A DNA stretch of 64,000 bases from Lagierella massiliensis (GCF_001407835.1 NZ_CYUO01000005.1:372001-436000); one strand, 5' to 3'; counted from the stretch's first letter, positions 35,834 through 44,547 are shown. The notes: generated from the letters alone by a model not told the origin. Program-made: numbers and translations.

Positions 35834-37513
35834 ATGGCAAATATAAATGATTTTAAATTGGTTAATAAGTATTCTAAAGATTATTTTAAGAATATAAAAA
35901 CAAATAATAAAATTAATGAGAGTCAGAATAAAAGATTAGGATTTTATTTATTGATTTTAGAGTGTGTTACAGGAAATCCTAATTTAGATGATTTACAAGA
36001 TTCAATAATAGATACAGAATTTTGTAAATTGGTATACAATAAAAGAAATAATGATTATGGCATAGATGCTGTATATATTGATGAAGAGAACCATACTATT
36101 AAATTATTTAATTTTAAATTTCGTGAAAGATTTAATAATGAAAAAGGTCAAAATGAAAGAAATATTTTAGATAGTTCAAAGTTTTTAATGAAATTGAATA
36201 GTGATTCTTTTACAGATGTTGATGAAATAACAAGAAATAAGATGAAACAAATTCAAAGTCGTTTTAATTCAGATGATATTTGGAAGACCGAATTATATTT
36301 GGTTTCGAATGATAGAGTTCCTTTAGCATCTGATAATAACACTTTAAATGATTTTAAGGATTCCTACGATATAAAAGTAAAACCAATTACTTTAGATGAT
36401 ATAGTTAGTTTTATATCAGAAAGACCAGATGCTCTATCAGCTGAGTTCATTATAGACTCTAATTCTGTACTTACTTACGAAGAGAATTCACTGTCTACTC
36501 AAAAATCGTATTTAGTAAAATTACCACTATCTACCTTGATTAGAATAACGTGTAGTAATCCAGATATAAGAAATGATAGTTCAATGAAGGATCTTTCTGA
36601 ATTGAGAGATGTTAATTTAGAATTAGGGGTTTTATATGATAATGTTAGAGGATATTTAGGAAATACAAAATTTAATAAGAGTATACTAAATACACTAAAG
36701 GAAGAGCCATCAAGATTTTTTATGTATAATAACGGAATAACAATTACAGCTCAAAATATAATAATGAAGTCTATAAACGGTAAACAGAAATATTCTTGTA
36801 AGATTGATGGATTTCAGATTGTAAATGGAGGTCAATCACTACGAACTATTTATGAATACAAGAGAGAAGATTTTAATGAGGAGAATTTAGCTGCATCAGA
36901 GGTACTTGTAAGGTTATTTAAGACAGAATTTGATGAAGAATTAACTAATAATATTGCAGAATACACAAATAGCCAAAATGCAATTTCATCAACAGATCTA
37001 AAATCAATAAGTAATTTACAAATACAAATTGAAAAGTATCTAGAGACTGAGGATATTAATTATATTAGGAAAGCTGGTGATGTTAAATCTAAGGACAGAA
37101 ATTTCAATTTTAGAATAACTATGGAAAGATTAGCACAGTTAATATATTCTTACAAAGGTTATCCTGACAGAGCTACTAATCAAAAATCTCAGCTTTTTGA
37201 GAGATACTATGATGATATATTTGATAAATATAAACTTGATTTTGACTTATATGTAAATTTAGTAAAGTACTATGAAAAAGTAGAGGATTTTTATGGAAAT
37301 TCTAATTATAAAAGTTATAATCAAAAATATTTGTATGTAATTTTTCTTAAGGGATTATACAAAGAAGAACCAATAAACAAATTTGTTGATGTAATCGAAT
37401 CCACTTTAAAAGATTATAAAAAAGATGAAAATTTATCTGATGCTAGAAAGTTAATACAAAAAGGATTTAAAAAATTATTATTTGATAATGCGAAAAGTCA
37501 TTTTGAATTTTAA
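35834..37513 (+). CDS. AIPR-family abortive infection protein
   Basis: 559 residues of the AIPR (abortive infection phage resistance) family. The N-terminal domain has a nuclease-like NDYGIDAVYIDEENHTIKLFNFKFRE (PD-(D/E)XK-type Asp...Lys pattern, near residue 75). The family hallmark is FFMYNNGITITAQN and DGFQIVNGGQSLRTIYE at about residues 292-338. The gene lies 50 bases after the endonuclease with ATAAGGAGAATT. AIPR proteins are often paired with restriction-modification or other defence genes. Together the island offers restriction first and probable abortive infection as back-up. Confidence 0.85.
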   Translation: MANINDFKLVNKYSKDYFKNIKTNNKINESQNKRLGFYLLILECVTGNPNLDDLQDSIIDTEFCKLVYNKRNNDYGIDAVYIDEENHTIKLFNFKFRERFNNEKGQNERNILDSSKFLMKLNSDSFTDVDEITRNKMKQIQSRFNSDDIWKTELYLVSNDRVPLASDNNTLNDFKDSYDIKVKPITLDDIVSFISERPDALSAEFIIDSNSVLTYEENSLSTQKSYLVKLPLSTLIRITCSNPDIRNDSSMKDLSELRDVNLELGVLYDNVRGYLGNTKFNKSILNTLKEEPSRFFMYNNGITITAQNIIMKSINGKQKYSCKIDGFQIVNGGQSLRTIYEYKREDFNEENLAASEVLVRLFKTEFDEELTNNIAEYTNSQNAISSTDLKSISNLQIQIEKYLETEDINYIRKAGDVKSKDRNFNFRITMERLAQLIYSYKGYPDRATNQKSQLFERYYDDIFDKYKLDFDLYVNLVKYYEKVEDFYGNSNYKSYNQKYLYVIFLKGLYKEEPINKFVDVIESTLKDYKKDENLSDARKLIQKGFKKLLFDNAKSHFEF

Positions 37514-37758
37514 TATCAATAATTATCAACTTATTTTTTTTATAATAAATATTTTGGATTACAAATTAATTAATATTGCTGTATAAATAGCAACACAATA
37601 TTATGGACTTAATCAATAATTTTAAATCATTGAATACCAATAGATTTTCATTTTGGTTACAGTAAAATCTTATTTGTTTCATAGTGAAAAAATAATATTG
37701 GAAGGATATCTCACAGATAGTGTATAAATGCAAACATAATTCATTATATAATTAATTT

Positions 37759-37890
37759 TCCGGCACTGGGACTGGAACGGGACTAAAAATTTGAAAACGT
37801 CCTATAATTATATGGATTTGGTGATATTATAAAAAATAGAATCTTTCATTTTGAATGGTTTCGGATATATTGTACATTTGGAAAAGAAGA
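37759..37890. repeat. Island right-end conserved sequence, copy 1
   Basis: About 130 bases that recur, with substitutions and a few gaps, at 42936-43067. The shared core includes TAAAAAT(T/C)TGAAAA, GTGATAT, TTAGAATCT-like and TTTTGAATG(G/A)TTT. The copy leads straight into GAATGGGAATAG (37889-37900), a replica of the guaA end. It is the element's right end. One shared frame ends S-G-x-G-x-G-x-G-L-K-I-stop in both copies, which may be the tail of a lost gene. The 245 bases before it (37514-37758) contain nothing recognisable. Confidence 0.75.
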
Positions 37891-38095
37891 ATGGGAATAG
37901 AGTAACAAGTATGTTTCTGCTATAAAACTGTTAAAAATACAGTATTTCAGCGTTTTGTAGGAGCAAAAAACTCCTTAGTGATACTGTTTTGATACTAAAA
38001 AGGTAAAAAGTAGGCTCAAAAGGGAGTTGTTTAATTTAGGTGAATTCTTTAAAGCCTTCTATCATTTTGGTTGGAGGCTTTTGTGGAAATGGTGT
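37889..38095. repeat. Attachment site and left-end repeat, copy 2
   Basis: Begins GAATGGGAATAGAGTAACAA like the end of guaA at 32322 and matches about 200 bases past it, including the AGGAG/CTCCT hairpin and the AAAGCCTTC...GGAGGCTTTT stem. It is both the right attachment site of island 1 and the left end of island 2, so the islands stand head to tail. Confidence 0.85.
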
Positions 38096-38100
38096 GAATG

Positions 38101-38754
38101 ATGAATTGGGACGAGCGTATAGACAATAAATATATCAAATTAAATATCTTTCCAATTATTGTTGAGGTACTGTTTGTATTAGCATGTTTGCTACTTCAAG
38201 GGTATTTTATATACATCAATTTTTTGTTTTATATAGTATTAGCAATTTATTTTTTGTTAAGAGAAGATTTTTCCATTCAAGAATGGTTGGATTCCTTTAA
38301 AGGAGGAAAAAATTTTTGGAAGCAGGTAGCGTTGACGATATTGTTCTTTTGTCTTGCTTTTGTATTTACAAATATCTTAGAAAATATGTTCCCATATCTT
38401 AATACGGGAATGATAAATTTAAAAGTGGATAATTGGTTGAAGCTTGTTCTGTTTATAAGCTCTACAATAGTCTTACCCCCAATAGTAGAAGAAGTATTTT
38501 ATAGAAAAAATCTTACATCTTTTAAAAATAGGAAAATTTTAATTTTGACAACACTATTTAGTATACTTGCATATGCTTTAGAGCATACATATGCAATTTG
38601 GGGGATTTTCTTATGCATGATATGGGCTTTACCGTTAAGCATTTCCTACATTAAAACGAAAAACATATATGTTACAATTACAGCACATTTTATATGTAAT
38701 GTTATTGTGAACGGGATTGTTGTTGTAAAAATATTTAATTTTTGGCTGCATTGA
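38101..38754 (+). CDS. CPBP-family intramembrane metalloprotease
   Basis: About 217 residues with six to seven membrane segments. CPBP (CAAX protease/bacteriocin processing) motif 1, EEVFYRK, lies near residue 142. The later His motifs are in ALEHTYA and TAHFICNVIVN. Active-site residues appear complete, so an active Abi-type protease is likely. Members process peptides, confer bacteriocin immunity or aid abortive infection. ATG 38098 and 38101 are adjacent and either could be used. It immediately follows the left-end repeat of island 2, as the GNAT gene does in island 1. Confidence 0.8.
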   Translation: MNWDERIDNKYIKLNIFPIIVEVLFVLACLLLQGYFIYINFLFYIVLAIYFLLREDFSIQEWLDSFKGGKNFWKQVALTILFFCLAFVFTNILENMFPYLNTGMINLKVDNWLKLVLFISSTIVLPPIVEEVFYRKNLTSFKNRKILILTTLFSILAYALEHTYAIWGIFLCMIWALPLSISYIKTKNIYVTITAHFICNVIVNGIVVVKIFNFWLH

Positions 38755-38814
38755 TTATCCTTATAAAATAAATTGAATAATAGTTCCAAGTGGTTTACAT
38801 TTGGACAAAAAATT

Positions 38815-38843
38815 AGACCGTAGTTAAAAGCTGCGGTCTTTTT
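38815..38843 (+). terminator. Terminator after the CPBP gene
   Basis: AGACCGTAG pairs with CTGCGGTCT, with one wobble, across a short A/T loop, then five T. Confidence 0.8.
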
Positions 38844-38895
38844 GCGTACATATTTTATTTTAAAAACATCTTTTTATTAAAAATAAAACAATTAA

Positions 38896-39228
38896 CTTAT
38901 TAAAATATATTTAACAAATGAAGAAAAAGAAATCTTTGAAAAGAAAATGAAACTTGCAAATTGCAAAACCATGTCCCACTTTTTGAGAAAATGTGTATTA
39001 GAAAAAGAAATATATATTGTAGATTTAAAACCATTTAGAGATCTCCAATGGCTACTTTTAAATGCAACAAACAATATAAACCAGATTGCAAAAGCAACTA
39101 ATACAACTGGTGTTATTTTCAAGAATGAAATTGAATCAATGAACAAAGAAATAGAAAAATTATCAAGAGAAATATGGCAGATCCATTCTCTACTTCTTAA
39201 TAAATCAAAAGAAAGTTCTGGTGATTAA
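38896..39228 (+). pseudogene. MobC-like relaxosome protein, 5' truncated
   Basis: Open from 38896 to TAA 39226; the only ATG is at 38947, inside the domain (93 residues). LTNEEKEIFEKKMKLANCKTM then FLRKCV is the MobC ribbon-helix-helix region, and RDLQWLLLNATNNINQIAKATN is the family hallmark. The usual N-terminal strand with a start codon is missing, so the gene is probably dead or starts at a non-standard codon. It runs into the start of a relaxase fragment by overlap, the usual mobC-mobA order. Confidence 0.75.
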
Positions 39229-39442
39229 TATAGTAATTACAAAAATATACACTATAAAATCAGCTGTAAATTTGGCAATAGACTATATAATTAAGAGTGA
39301 AAAAACTGATGAAAAAAATCTTGCTATCTTCACTCAAATGTCACCCATCTACTAAACACAATCAATTTATCAAAACACGAGAAGACAATGATACTAAAGG
39401 TGCAGTTTTGTCTGGGAATCTAGTACAATCTTTTATTTTATG
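39221..39442 (+). pseudogene. MobA-type relaxase fragment, frameshifted
   Basis: GTG 39221 begins a frame reading TKIYTIKSAVNLAIDYIIKSEKTDEKN, the characteristic N-terminus of relaxase/mobilization nucleases, stopping at 39355. The following 80 bases in another frame continue FIKTREDNDTKGAVLSGN and LVQSFIL, also relaxase-like, up to 39442. The catalytic HUH region and everything after are gone. With the MobC remnant it shows that island 2 was a mobilizable element and is now immobile by itself. From 39443 to 39643 there is only AT-rich sequence, with TATAAT at 39590-39595. Confidence 0.75.
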
Positions 39443-39643
39443 AAAGTTTAATTCATAAAAGCTTATTTATTATTTTTTAAAGGATGAAAAATGGACTTTG
39501 CAATAGTCCTATCATAAAAAGACTAGTAGTTAAACTAAGGTTTAGTAGAGATGCAACACTTTTTTAAATGAAATAAAGATTTTATCTGATATAATAATAA
39601 GTAATAACTTGAGGTTAATGTTTGATAAAAATGAGGGAAAATA

Positions 39644-40720
39644 ATGAAAATAAAAAGAATTTATTCAGAACAACCAGAAGTTGAAATTTGGGAGAATTTA
39701 TTAAAATATACCTACCCAGAAAATATAAAAAAATATTTCAGTAAGAATCATAATAGCCAGCCATCAGATGATTTAATAAATATAATCTCTGGATCTTTAT
39801 CACAAGCTTATGAATATTTTAGTCTTTCAAGAAAGTCTAGTTTACAAGTTTCTCCTTTATTAATATATTATGGTTCTACTAATCTGATTCATGGAACTCT
39901 GTGTTTAGTATTTGGTAAATTATTAAAAATTAGAAATCATGGGATGAAGTTAAGAAAACTTTCAGGAATAGATAGAATTGGGGACGTAACATTAAATATC
40001 AATGATAATAAAACTGGTGGATTATCAATATTTATAAATGAGTATAACTCTTATAAACAAGAATTCTCATCTAATATCGAATGGTCTTTTGAAGAAATTG
40101 CTGGTTCGATTGTTGAGTTATCAAATGACTTTTCAGATCTTTATGGACAAGAGAATATTCATGCGATACCAATAAAAGAAATCATATTAGATAATGAAGT
40201 TCAGTATCGAGTTAATCTAGATATTTTTAATGAGAAACAAGTAACGACCCTATTAAAATCAATTCCAGACTTTAGTAAAAGTTATTTTCCTTTCGAAAAA
40301 AATAGAAATAATGAATTGATTATTAGAAAGAGAATTCATGGTCAGAAGCTACATGAAGTAACAACCATGGGAGAAAGTTTTTTTCTTGCTGGTTATATGA
40401 AAGATGGTAAACAAATTTCTTTTCCATATTTTTCATTATTCTTAATGTTGTTATTCATGTTGGGAATGTTATGTAGATATAACCCAGAATTTTGGAATCC
40501 ATTTGTAGAAAGAGATAATAGTGGAGAAAGAAATTTCGTAGAGAAGCTTATTAGAGTATCTAGACGACAGCTTCCAAATTTAATGTTAGATTTATTAACA
40601 GGTGAAAAAAATATGTATAACATGCACTTCGACTTAAATGAGGACAAGCGTAAAAATTTAAGTGAAGAAGATATAAGAGAACTAATTGAAGCGGAATTAA
40701 ATTTGAGGAGGTTACCTTGA
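39644..40720 (+). CDS. YaaC-like protein, candidate defence gene A
   Basis: 358 residues. The features VSPLLIYYGSTNLIHGTLCL (about residues 69-88) and PYFSLFLMLLFMLGMLCRYNPEFWNPF (about 263-288) resemble the YaaC family, whose molecular function is unknown. It is mostly helical with no clear catalytic motif and no membrane segment long enough to be certain. AGGGAAAATA lies before ATG 39644. The next gene starts within its stop codon, so both are translated together. Its place on an island with restriction, AIPR and mobilization remnants suggests a role in conflict with mobile DNA; this is inference. Confidence 0.6.
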   Translation: MKIKRIYSEQPEVEIWENLLKYTYPENIKKYFSKNHNSQPSDDLINIISGSLSQAYEYFSLSRKSSLQVSPLLIYYGSTNLIHGTLCLVFGKLLKIRNHGMKLRKLSGIDRIGDVTLNINDNKTGGLSIFINEYNSYKQEFSSNIEWSFEEIAGSIVELSNDFSDLYGQENIHAIPIKEIILDNEVQYRVNLDIFNEKQVTTLLKSIPDFSKSYFPFEKNRNNELIIRKRIHGQKLHEVTTMGESFFLAGYMKDGKQISFPYFSLFLMLLFMLGMLCRYNPEFWNPFVERDNSGERNFVEKLIRVSRRQLPNLMLDLLTGEKNMYNMHFDLNEDKRKNLSEEDIRELIEAELNLRRLP

Positions 40721-41766
40721 TGAGTACTTATCTGGAATATATGTTTAAACTATGTAAAGAGATTAGAAATATAGATCTCTCTAAAGATCTCCAAGAACAA
40801 ATTTCAAAAATGAAGGAAACGGGGGAATATTTTTCGAATCAATCTTTGCTTCTCCAAGGGATACGAAATGAATCTGATTTTTATATTGTATTAATAATGA
40901 ATGAATTAAGCAAACAAACTGATTCTAAAGATAATTTTCTCAGATCTGTTACCCCTTTAAGTCAAATAGAGCTTGAAATATTTAAAAAGTCACATAATGT
41001 TATGAAATACTTTTATGAACAAAGTTTAAAATCGATAGGAAATATACCTGAAAACTTAAAAGTAGCATTAAGTCCAACATCTAAATATAACTTTAAACTT
41101 CCATACTCAACTGATTTAGATATTTCGACTATTATAGACATAGAAATGTTCGAGGACGTCTTCAATTATTGGAAGAGAAGTAATCTTAGACGAATTTATG
41201 AGAAAGAAATAATTAAATATGAATCTCTATTAAATGAGATAGGGGTTGAGCAAATAATCCAATTATTATATGCAGTAGGTAACGAAATTGATAAATCTGG
41301 ATATAAAAATGTCCCTAACAGTTTAAAAGATTTACTAGGTTATAATGAGTCATATTCTCAGCGAGATAGTAGAGGAGTGTTAAGGTTTTTCTATCTATTA
41401 TACTCTATTAAAACGATAATCGATATTAGCACGGACTTTTTAGCTATGGCATTTAAAGGGATAAAGATGGGAGTAGTAGGGGAAGAAAATGTTATCTCTA
41501 TTAAATCTAATTTTTCTAATATACTTCGAGATGGAAGGGATTTTATTATTTATCCAGGATTGAAGAAAGATCCAGAAGTGAGTGATTTAGTTGTTATTGA
41601 GGAGAATTTATATAATAAAAAAGAATTTGGCTATTGCACAGCGGTTCGCCAAAGTTTTATGAATGAGAATGGAAGAACTCTAGAGTGTAGAATTAGTGTA
41701 ATTGATGAAGAAATGAATCCATTTAATTATATAGATTCACTATATGGTAGGCAAATATGGAGGTAA
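40720..41766 (+). CDS. Unrecognised protein, candidate defence gene B
   Basis: 348 residues with no family I recognise. ATG 40720 overlaps the upstream TGA stop (TGATG) and follows GAGGAGGTTACC, showing tight coupling. An in-frame TTG at 40717 would add one residue. The N-terminal two thirds are helical (YLEYMFKLCKEIRNIDLSKD, IIQLLYAVGNEIDKSGY). The last third is strand-rich with an aromatic, basic end (NYIDSLYGRQIWR). No nuclease, ATPase or membrane motif is seen. It is probably an obligate partner of the YaaC-like protein. Confidence 0.6.
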   Translation: MSTYLEYMFKLCKEIRNIDLSKDLQEQISKMKETGEYFSNQSLLLQGIRNESDFYIVLIMNELSKQTDSKDNFLRSVTPLSQIELEIFKKSHNVMKYFYEQSLKSIGNIPENLKVALSPTSKYNFKLPYSTDLDISTIIDIEMFEDVFNYWKRSNLRRIYEKEIIKYESLLNEIGVEQIIQLLYAVGNEIDKSGYKNVPNSLKDLLGYNESYSQRDSRGVLRFFYLLYSIKTIIDISTDFLAMAFKGIKMGVVGEENVISIKSNFSNILRDGRDFIIYPGLKKDPEVSDLVVIEENLYNKKEFGYCTAVRQSFMNENGRTLECRISVIDEEMNPFNYIDSLYGRQIWR

Positions 41767-41825
41767 GAAAGAATTTATACAATAACATTTGATTACACTA
41801 AGTTTTGGATACTAATTGAATAAAA

Positions 41826-42080
41826 GTTTACAAATTAATAAAACACAAAAGAATAGCAATAGAAAACGTGATTCTATTTACTACTATGATTATCTTAATA
41901 AAATTCAAGACGATGCTAATAGAGCAGTTCTAATTAAAGAAGCTATGTAAGTTATTGAAGATTAGTTTGAAAAAATAGTATTATATTACAAAAAGAAGTA
42001 TATGGACAATTAGCTCTAGATGATCATAAAGAATTGCTTTCAAACATAATAAGAAAAACTTTTATATTCTTGAAACCCCG
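41826..42080 (+). pseudogene. Degenerate coding remnant of unknown type
   Basis: Between the two-gene operon and peptidase E the sequence has coding-like stretches broken by stops. One frame reads LQINKTQKNSNRKRDSIYYY and continues DYLNKIQDDANRAVLIKEAM before TAA. Another piece reads ELLSNIIRKTF-like residues near 42040. No start site or family could be recognised. TATAAT at about 42153 is the probable promoter of the gene downstream. Confidence 0.4.
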
Positions 42081-42242
42081 ATTTTAGATATATTTAGTGT
42101 AATAAATGAATATTTCCTAATGGGATTTTTGAATATGCTTGTGGGTTTCGTATTATAATATTATAGAGGAAAAGAGATATATAAATATAAGAAGCTCAAG
42201 ACTTTTACTAAAGGAAAAAATTTTAAAAATAGGAGGAATTTT

Positions 42243-42926
42243 ATGATTATAGCTATTGGAGGCGGAGAAGTAGCCTTAAATGAAACTTACGAGATAGATA
42301 AATTTATTGTTGAGTCATCAAAAAAAGAAAAACCAAATTTTCTATTCATTCCGACAGCAAGTAAAGATGCTGAGTCTTATGTAACAATTATTAATAAATT
42401 ATATGGGGAGTTAGGATGCAAAACTGACACCTTGTATTTATCAAACACAAAAGTAAATACGGAAGAGGTTAATCAAAAGATTGAAAATGCAGACATTATC
42501 TATGTAGGCGGAGGCAATACTCAATATATGATGAAAGTTTGGCAAGAATGTGGTGTAGATAAAGCGCTAATTAGAGCTTATAAAAACGGCAAAGTACTCT
42601 CCGGCTTAAGTGCAGGCTCTATATGTTGGTTTATTTTAGGACATAGTGATAGTGAGTTCATAGAAGATATTGAAAACCCAAAACCTATATGGGTTAAAGG
42701 CTTAGGCATTATTCCCTATTTGCATTGCCCTCATTATGATGAGCCTGACAGAGTAGGTTTTGATGAGTTTTATGCTGGACAGCTAACAGATGCGATTGCA
42801 ATTGAAAATCAGGTAGCAATTGTTTGGGATAATTATGAGATTAACGTTATTAAATCTAACCATAGTAAAAACGCATATAAACTTTCTTGGAGTGACAAAG
42901 TTTTGAGTAAAGAAGTTTTATTTTAA
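42243..42926 (+). CDS. pepE: Peptidase E (S51 dipeptidase)
   Basis: A 227-residue S51-family serine dipeptidase that cleaves N-terminal aspartyl dipeptides. The nucleophile elbow is GLSAGSICW near residue 121, with the upstream VGGGNTQYMM loop and downstream LHCPHYDEPDRVGFDEF containing the catalytic His. AGGAGGAATTTT precedes ATG 42243. It is the last gene of the second guaA island, ending just before the right-end repeat. It looks like passenger cargo; relatives on mobile elements are involved in peptide-antibiotic immunity, which is not shown here. Confidence 0.85.
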   Translation: MIIAIGGGEVALNETYEIDKFIVESSKKEKPNFLFIPTASKDAESYVTIINKLYGELGCKTDTLYLSNTKVNTEEVNQKIENADIIYVGGGNTQYMMKVWQECGVDKALIRAYKNGKVLSGLSAGSICWFILGHSDSEFIEDIENPKPIWVKGLGIIPYLHCPHYDEPDRVGFDEFYAGQLTDAIAIENQVAIVWDNYEINVIKSNHSKNAYKLSWSDKVLSKEVLF

Positions 42927-42935
42927 GTTTTTATC

Positions 42936-43067
42936 TGGTGCTGGTATGGGGATTGGATTAAAAATCTGAAAATATCCAATAATTAGGTGGATAGTGATAT
43001 AGTAAAATTAGAATCTAGTATTTTGAATGATTTGAGATATATCGGACATTTGAAAAAGAACGGAGGT
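42936..43067. repeat. Island right-end conserved sequence, copy 2 (degenerate end)
   Basis: Homologous to 37759-37890 over its length, starting nine bases after pepE. Where copy 1 enters GAATGGGAATAG, this one reads GAACGGAGGTAG, so the attachment core is diverged. That may be an alternative chromosomal site, an accumulated mutation, or a deletion scar. It marks the probable outer limit of the tandem islands. Confidence 0.7.
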
Positions 43068-43107
43068 AGTAGTTTGTCATAAAAATGGATAAATAAACTT
43101 ATTTCAT

Positions 43108-43155
43108 AGCCCTAGTTGCGGCGTACTTGTTGTACGCTTCACTGTGGGCTTTTTT
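43108..43155 (+). terminator. Long hairpin with T-run after the islands
   Basis: AGCCC (43108-43112) pairs with GGGCT (43146-43150), and an inner GCGTAC/GTACGC stem is present, followed by six T. It probably ends transcription from the island before the AlbA_2 gene. Confidence 0.65.
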
Positions 43156-43201
43156 AGATTGCGTATGGTTAATTAACGCAAAAACAAAAATACGTTAAAG
43201 T

Positions 43202-43249
43202 ACAACGCAAAAGTGCAACGTAAAAAAATACGTTGCACTTTTACGTTGT
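43202..43249. promoter_or_regulatory. 21-bp inverted repeat upstream of the AlbA_2 gene
   Basis: Two 21-base arms (43202-43222 and 43229-43249; core AAAAGTGCAACGTA) are complementary with one mismatch and are separated by AAAAAA. Further AACGCA/ACGTTA half-sites lie just upstream (about 43175-43198). A nearly identical hairpin follows the gene at 44614. Being 39 bases before the start codon, it may be an operator for autoregulation or a transcript hairpin in the leader. Confidence 0.8.
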
Positions 43250-43287
43250 TTTTGTTACGATAAGATCATGGAGGTGAGGATATTATC

Positions 43288-44547
43288 ATGAGAGAAACTT
43301 ATAATATAGAATTTAAGTCGAAATTATCCGATAGTTTTTTAAAAACAGTTAGTGCATATGCAAATTATAATGATGGAATTATTCAATTTGGAGTGGATGA
43401 TAATGGTGAATCTTTGCATATTAGCAATTTAAAAGAATTGGCATTAAGGATAGAGAACAAAATAAATGATAGTATCAATCCAATACCAGAGTATAGCATT
43501 GAAATAGATGAACATAATGAAATTGTTTTACTAAAAGTATATGAAGGGGAGTTAAAACCCTATTTTTACAAGGGTAAGGCATATATGAGAAGAGATTCTT
43601 CAAGTCTACCTGTAGACGATAGGGAAGAATTAAAAAGACTTATACTAGAGGGAATGAATCAAAATTATGAAGATTTGCCATCTAATAATCAGAACTTATC
43701 CTTTAGCATTTTAGAAAGTTCATTACAAGAAAAGATGAATATTGATAGCCTAAGTATAGATATCTTAAAAACATTAGGACTATATGATGATAAAAAGGGT
43801 TATAACATTGCAGCGCATATTATATCGGATGAAAATAATTACAAAATGCTTGATATTGTTAAGTTCGGAGCTAATATTAACGAATTTAAAGAAAGAGTTA
43901 TAATTGAAAATACTTCTATACTTAGTGCCTATTATCAAACGATAGAAGTGTTTAATAGGTATTTTAAGTATGAAAAAATTGATGGATTTGTTAGAAAAAC
44001 AATTGAGCTTATACCTGAAGATGCTTTCAGAGAGGCAATAGCAAATGCGCTTGTTCATAGAGATTGGAGTATATCTGCACCGATTAAAGTTGAATTGCAT
44101 GATCAATATATCGACATATCATCCCCGGGTGGTTTACCTAAGGGAATAAGCAGTGAAGAATATATTAGTGGTCAAATTTCTATTCTCAGAAATGAGAAAA
44201 TAGGAAGTTTATTTAATAGAATAGGGTTAATAGAAAAATTTGGAACGGGGATAAGAAGGATAAAATACTTATATCAAGGAAGAGCTAGACAACCTCAGTT
44301 TGAAATTTATCCTAATTCAATAATGGTTAGGCTGCCTATTCTTATTGATGAAGTAGAAGGAATAAGCAAAAATGCGTCTACTATATTACAAAAAATACCT
44401 CGAAATAAAGAATTAAGTAGAATGGAAATTGAAAAAATAACAGGTTTTGATAAATATAAGACCCTTAGAGAATTGGAGCAACTAATAAGTGAGGGCTTAG
44501 TTAAGAAAGTAGGACGAGGTAGGGGAACAAAGTATATAAAGATATAG
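43288..44547 (+). CDS. AlbA_2/Schlafen-type ATP-binding regulator
   Basis: 419 residues. Residues 1-110 form the AlbA_2 (Schlafen AAA_4) domain: NIEFKSKLSDSFLKTVSAYANYNDGIIQFGVDDNGE. The central part carries the HATPase_c_4-type motif EDAFREAIANALVHRDWSI at about 250, then LPKGIS and FGTGIRRI. The last 70 residues form a winged helix (LSRMEIEKITGFDKYKTLRELEQLISEGLVKKVG). Such proteins are annotated as transcriptional regulators or divergent RecG-like proteins, and several relatives are linked to phage defence. GGAGGTGAGG precedes ATG 43288. The matching hairpins on each side make the gene look like a self-contained cassette. Confidence 0.8.
   Translation: MRETYNIEFKSKLSDSFLKTVSAYANYNDGIIQFGVDDNGESLHISNLKELALRIENKINDSINPIPEYSIEIDEHNEIVLLKVYEGELKPYFYKGKAYMRRDSSSLPVDDREELKRLILEGMNQNYEDLPSNNQNLSFSILESSLQEKMNIDSLSIDILKTLGLYDDKKGYNIAAHIISDENNYKMLDIVKFGANINEFKERVIIENTSILSAYYQTIEVFNRYFKYEKIDGFVRKTIELIPEDAFREAIANALVHRDWSISAPIKVELHDQYIDISSPGGLPKGISSEEYISGQISILRNEKIGSLFNRIGLIEKFGTGIRRIKYLYQGRARQPQFEIYPNSIMVRLPILIDEVEGISKNASTILQKIPRNKELSRMEIEKITGFDKYKTLRELEQLISEGLVKKVGRGRGTKYIKI

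Noticed and set aside
32322-43067. Integrase for the guaA islands
   Set aside because: No tyrosine or serine recombinase frame found; the conserved right end is too short to encode one.
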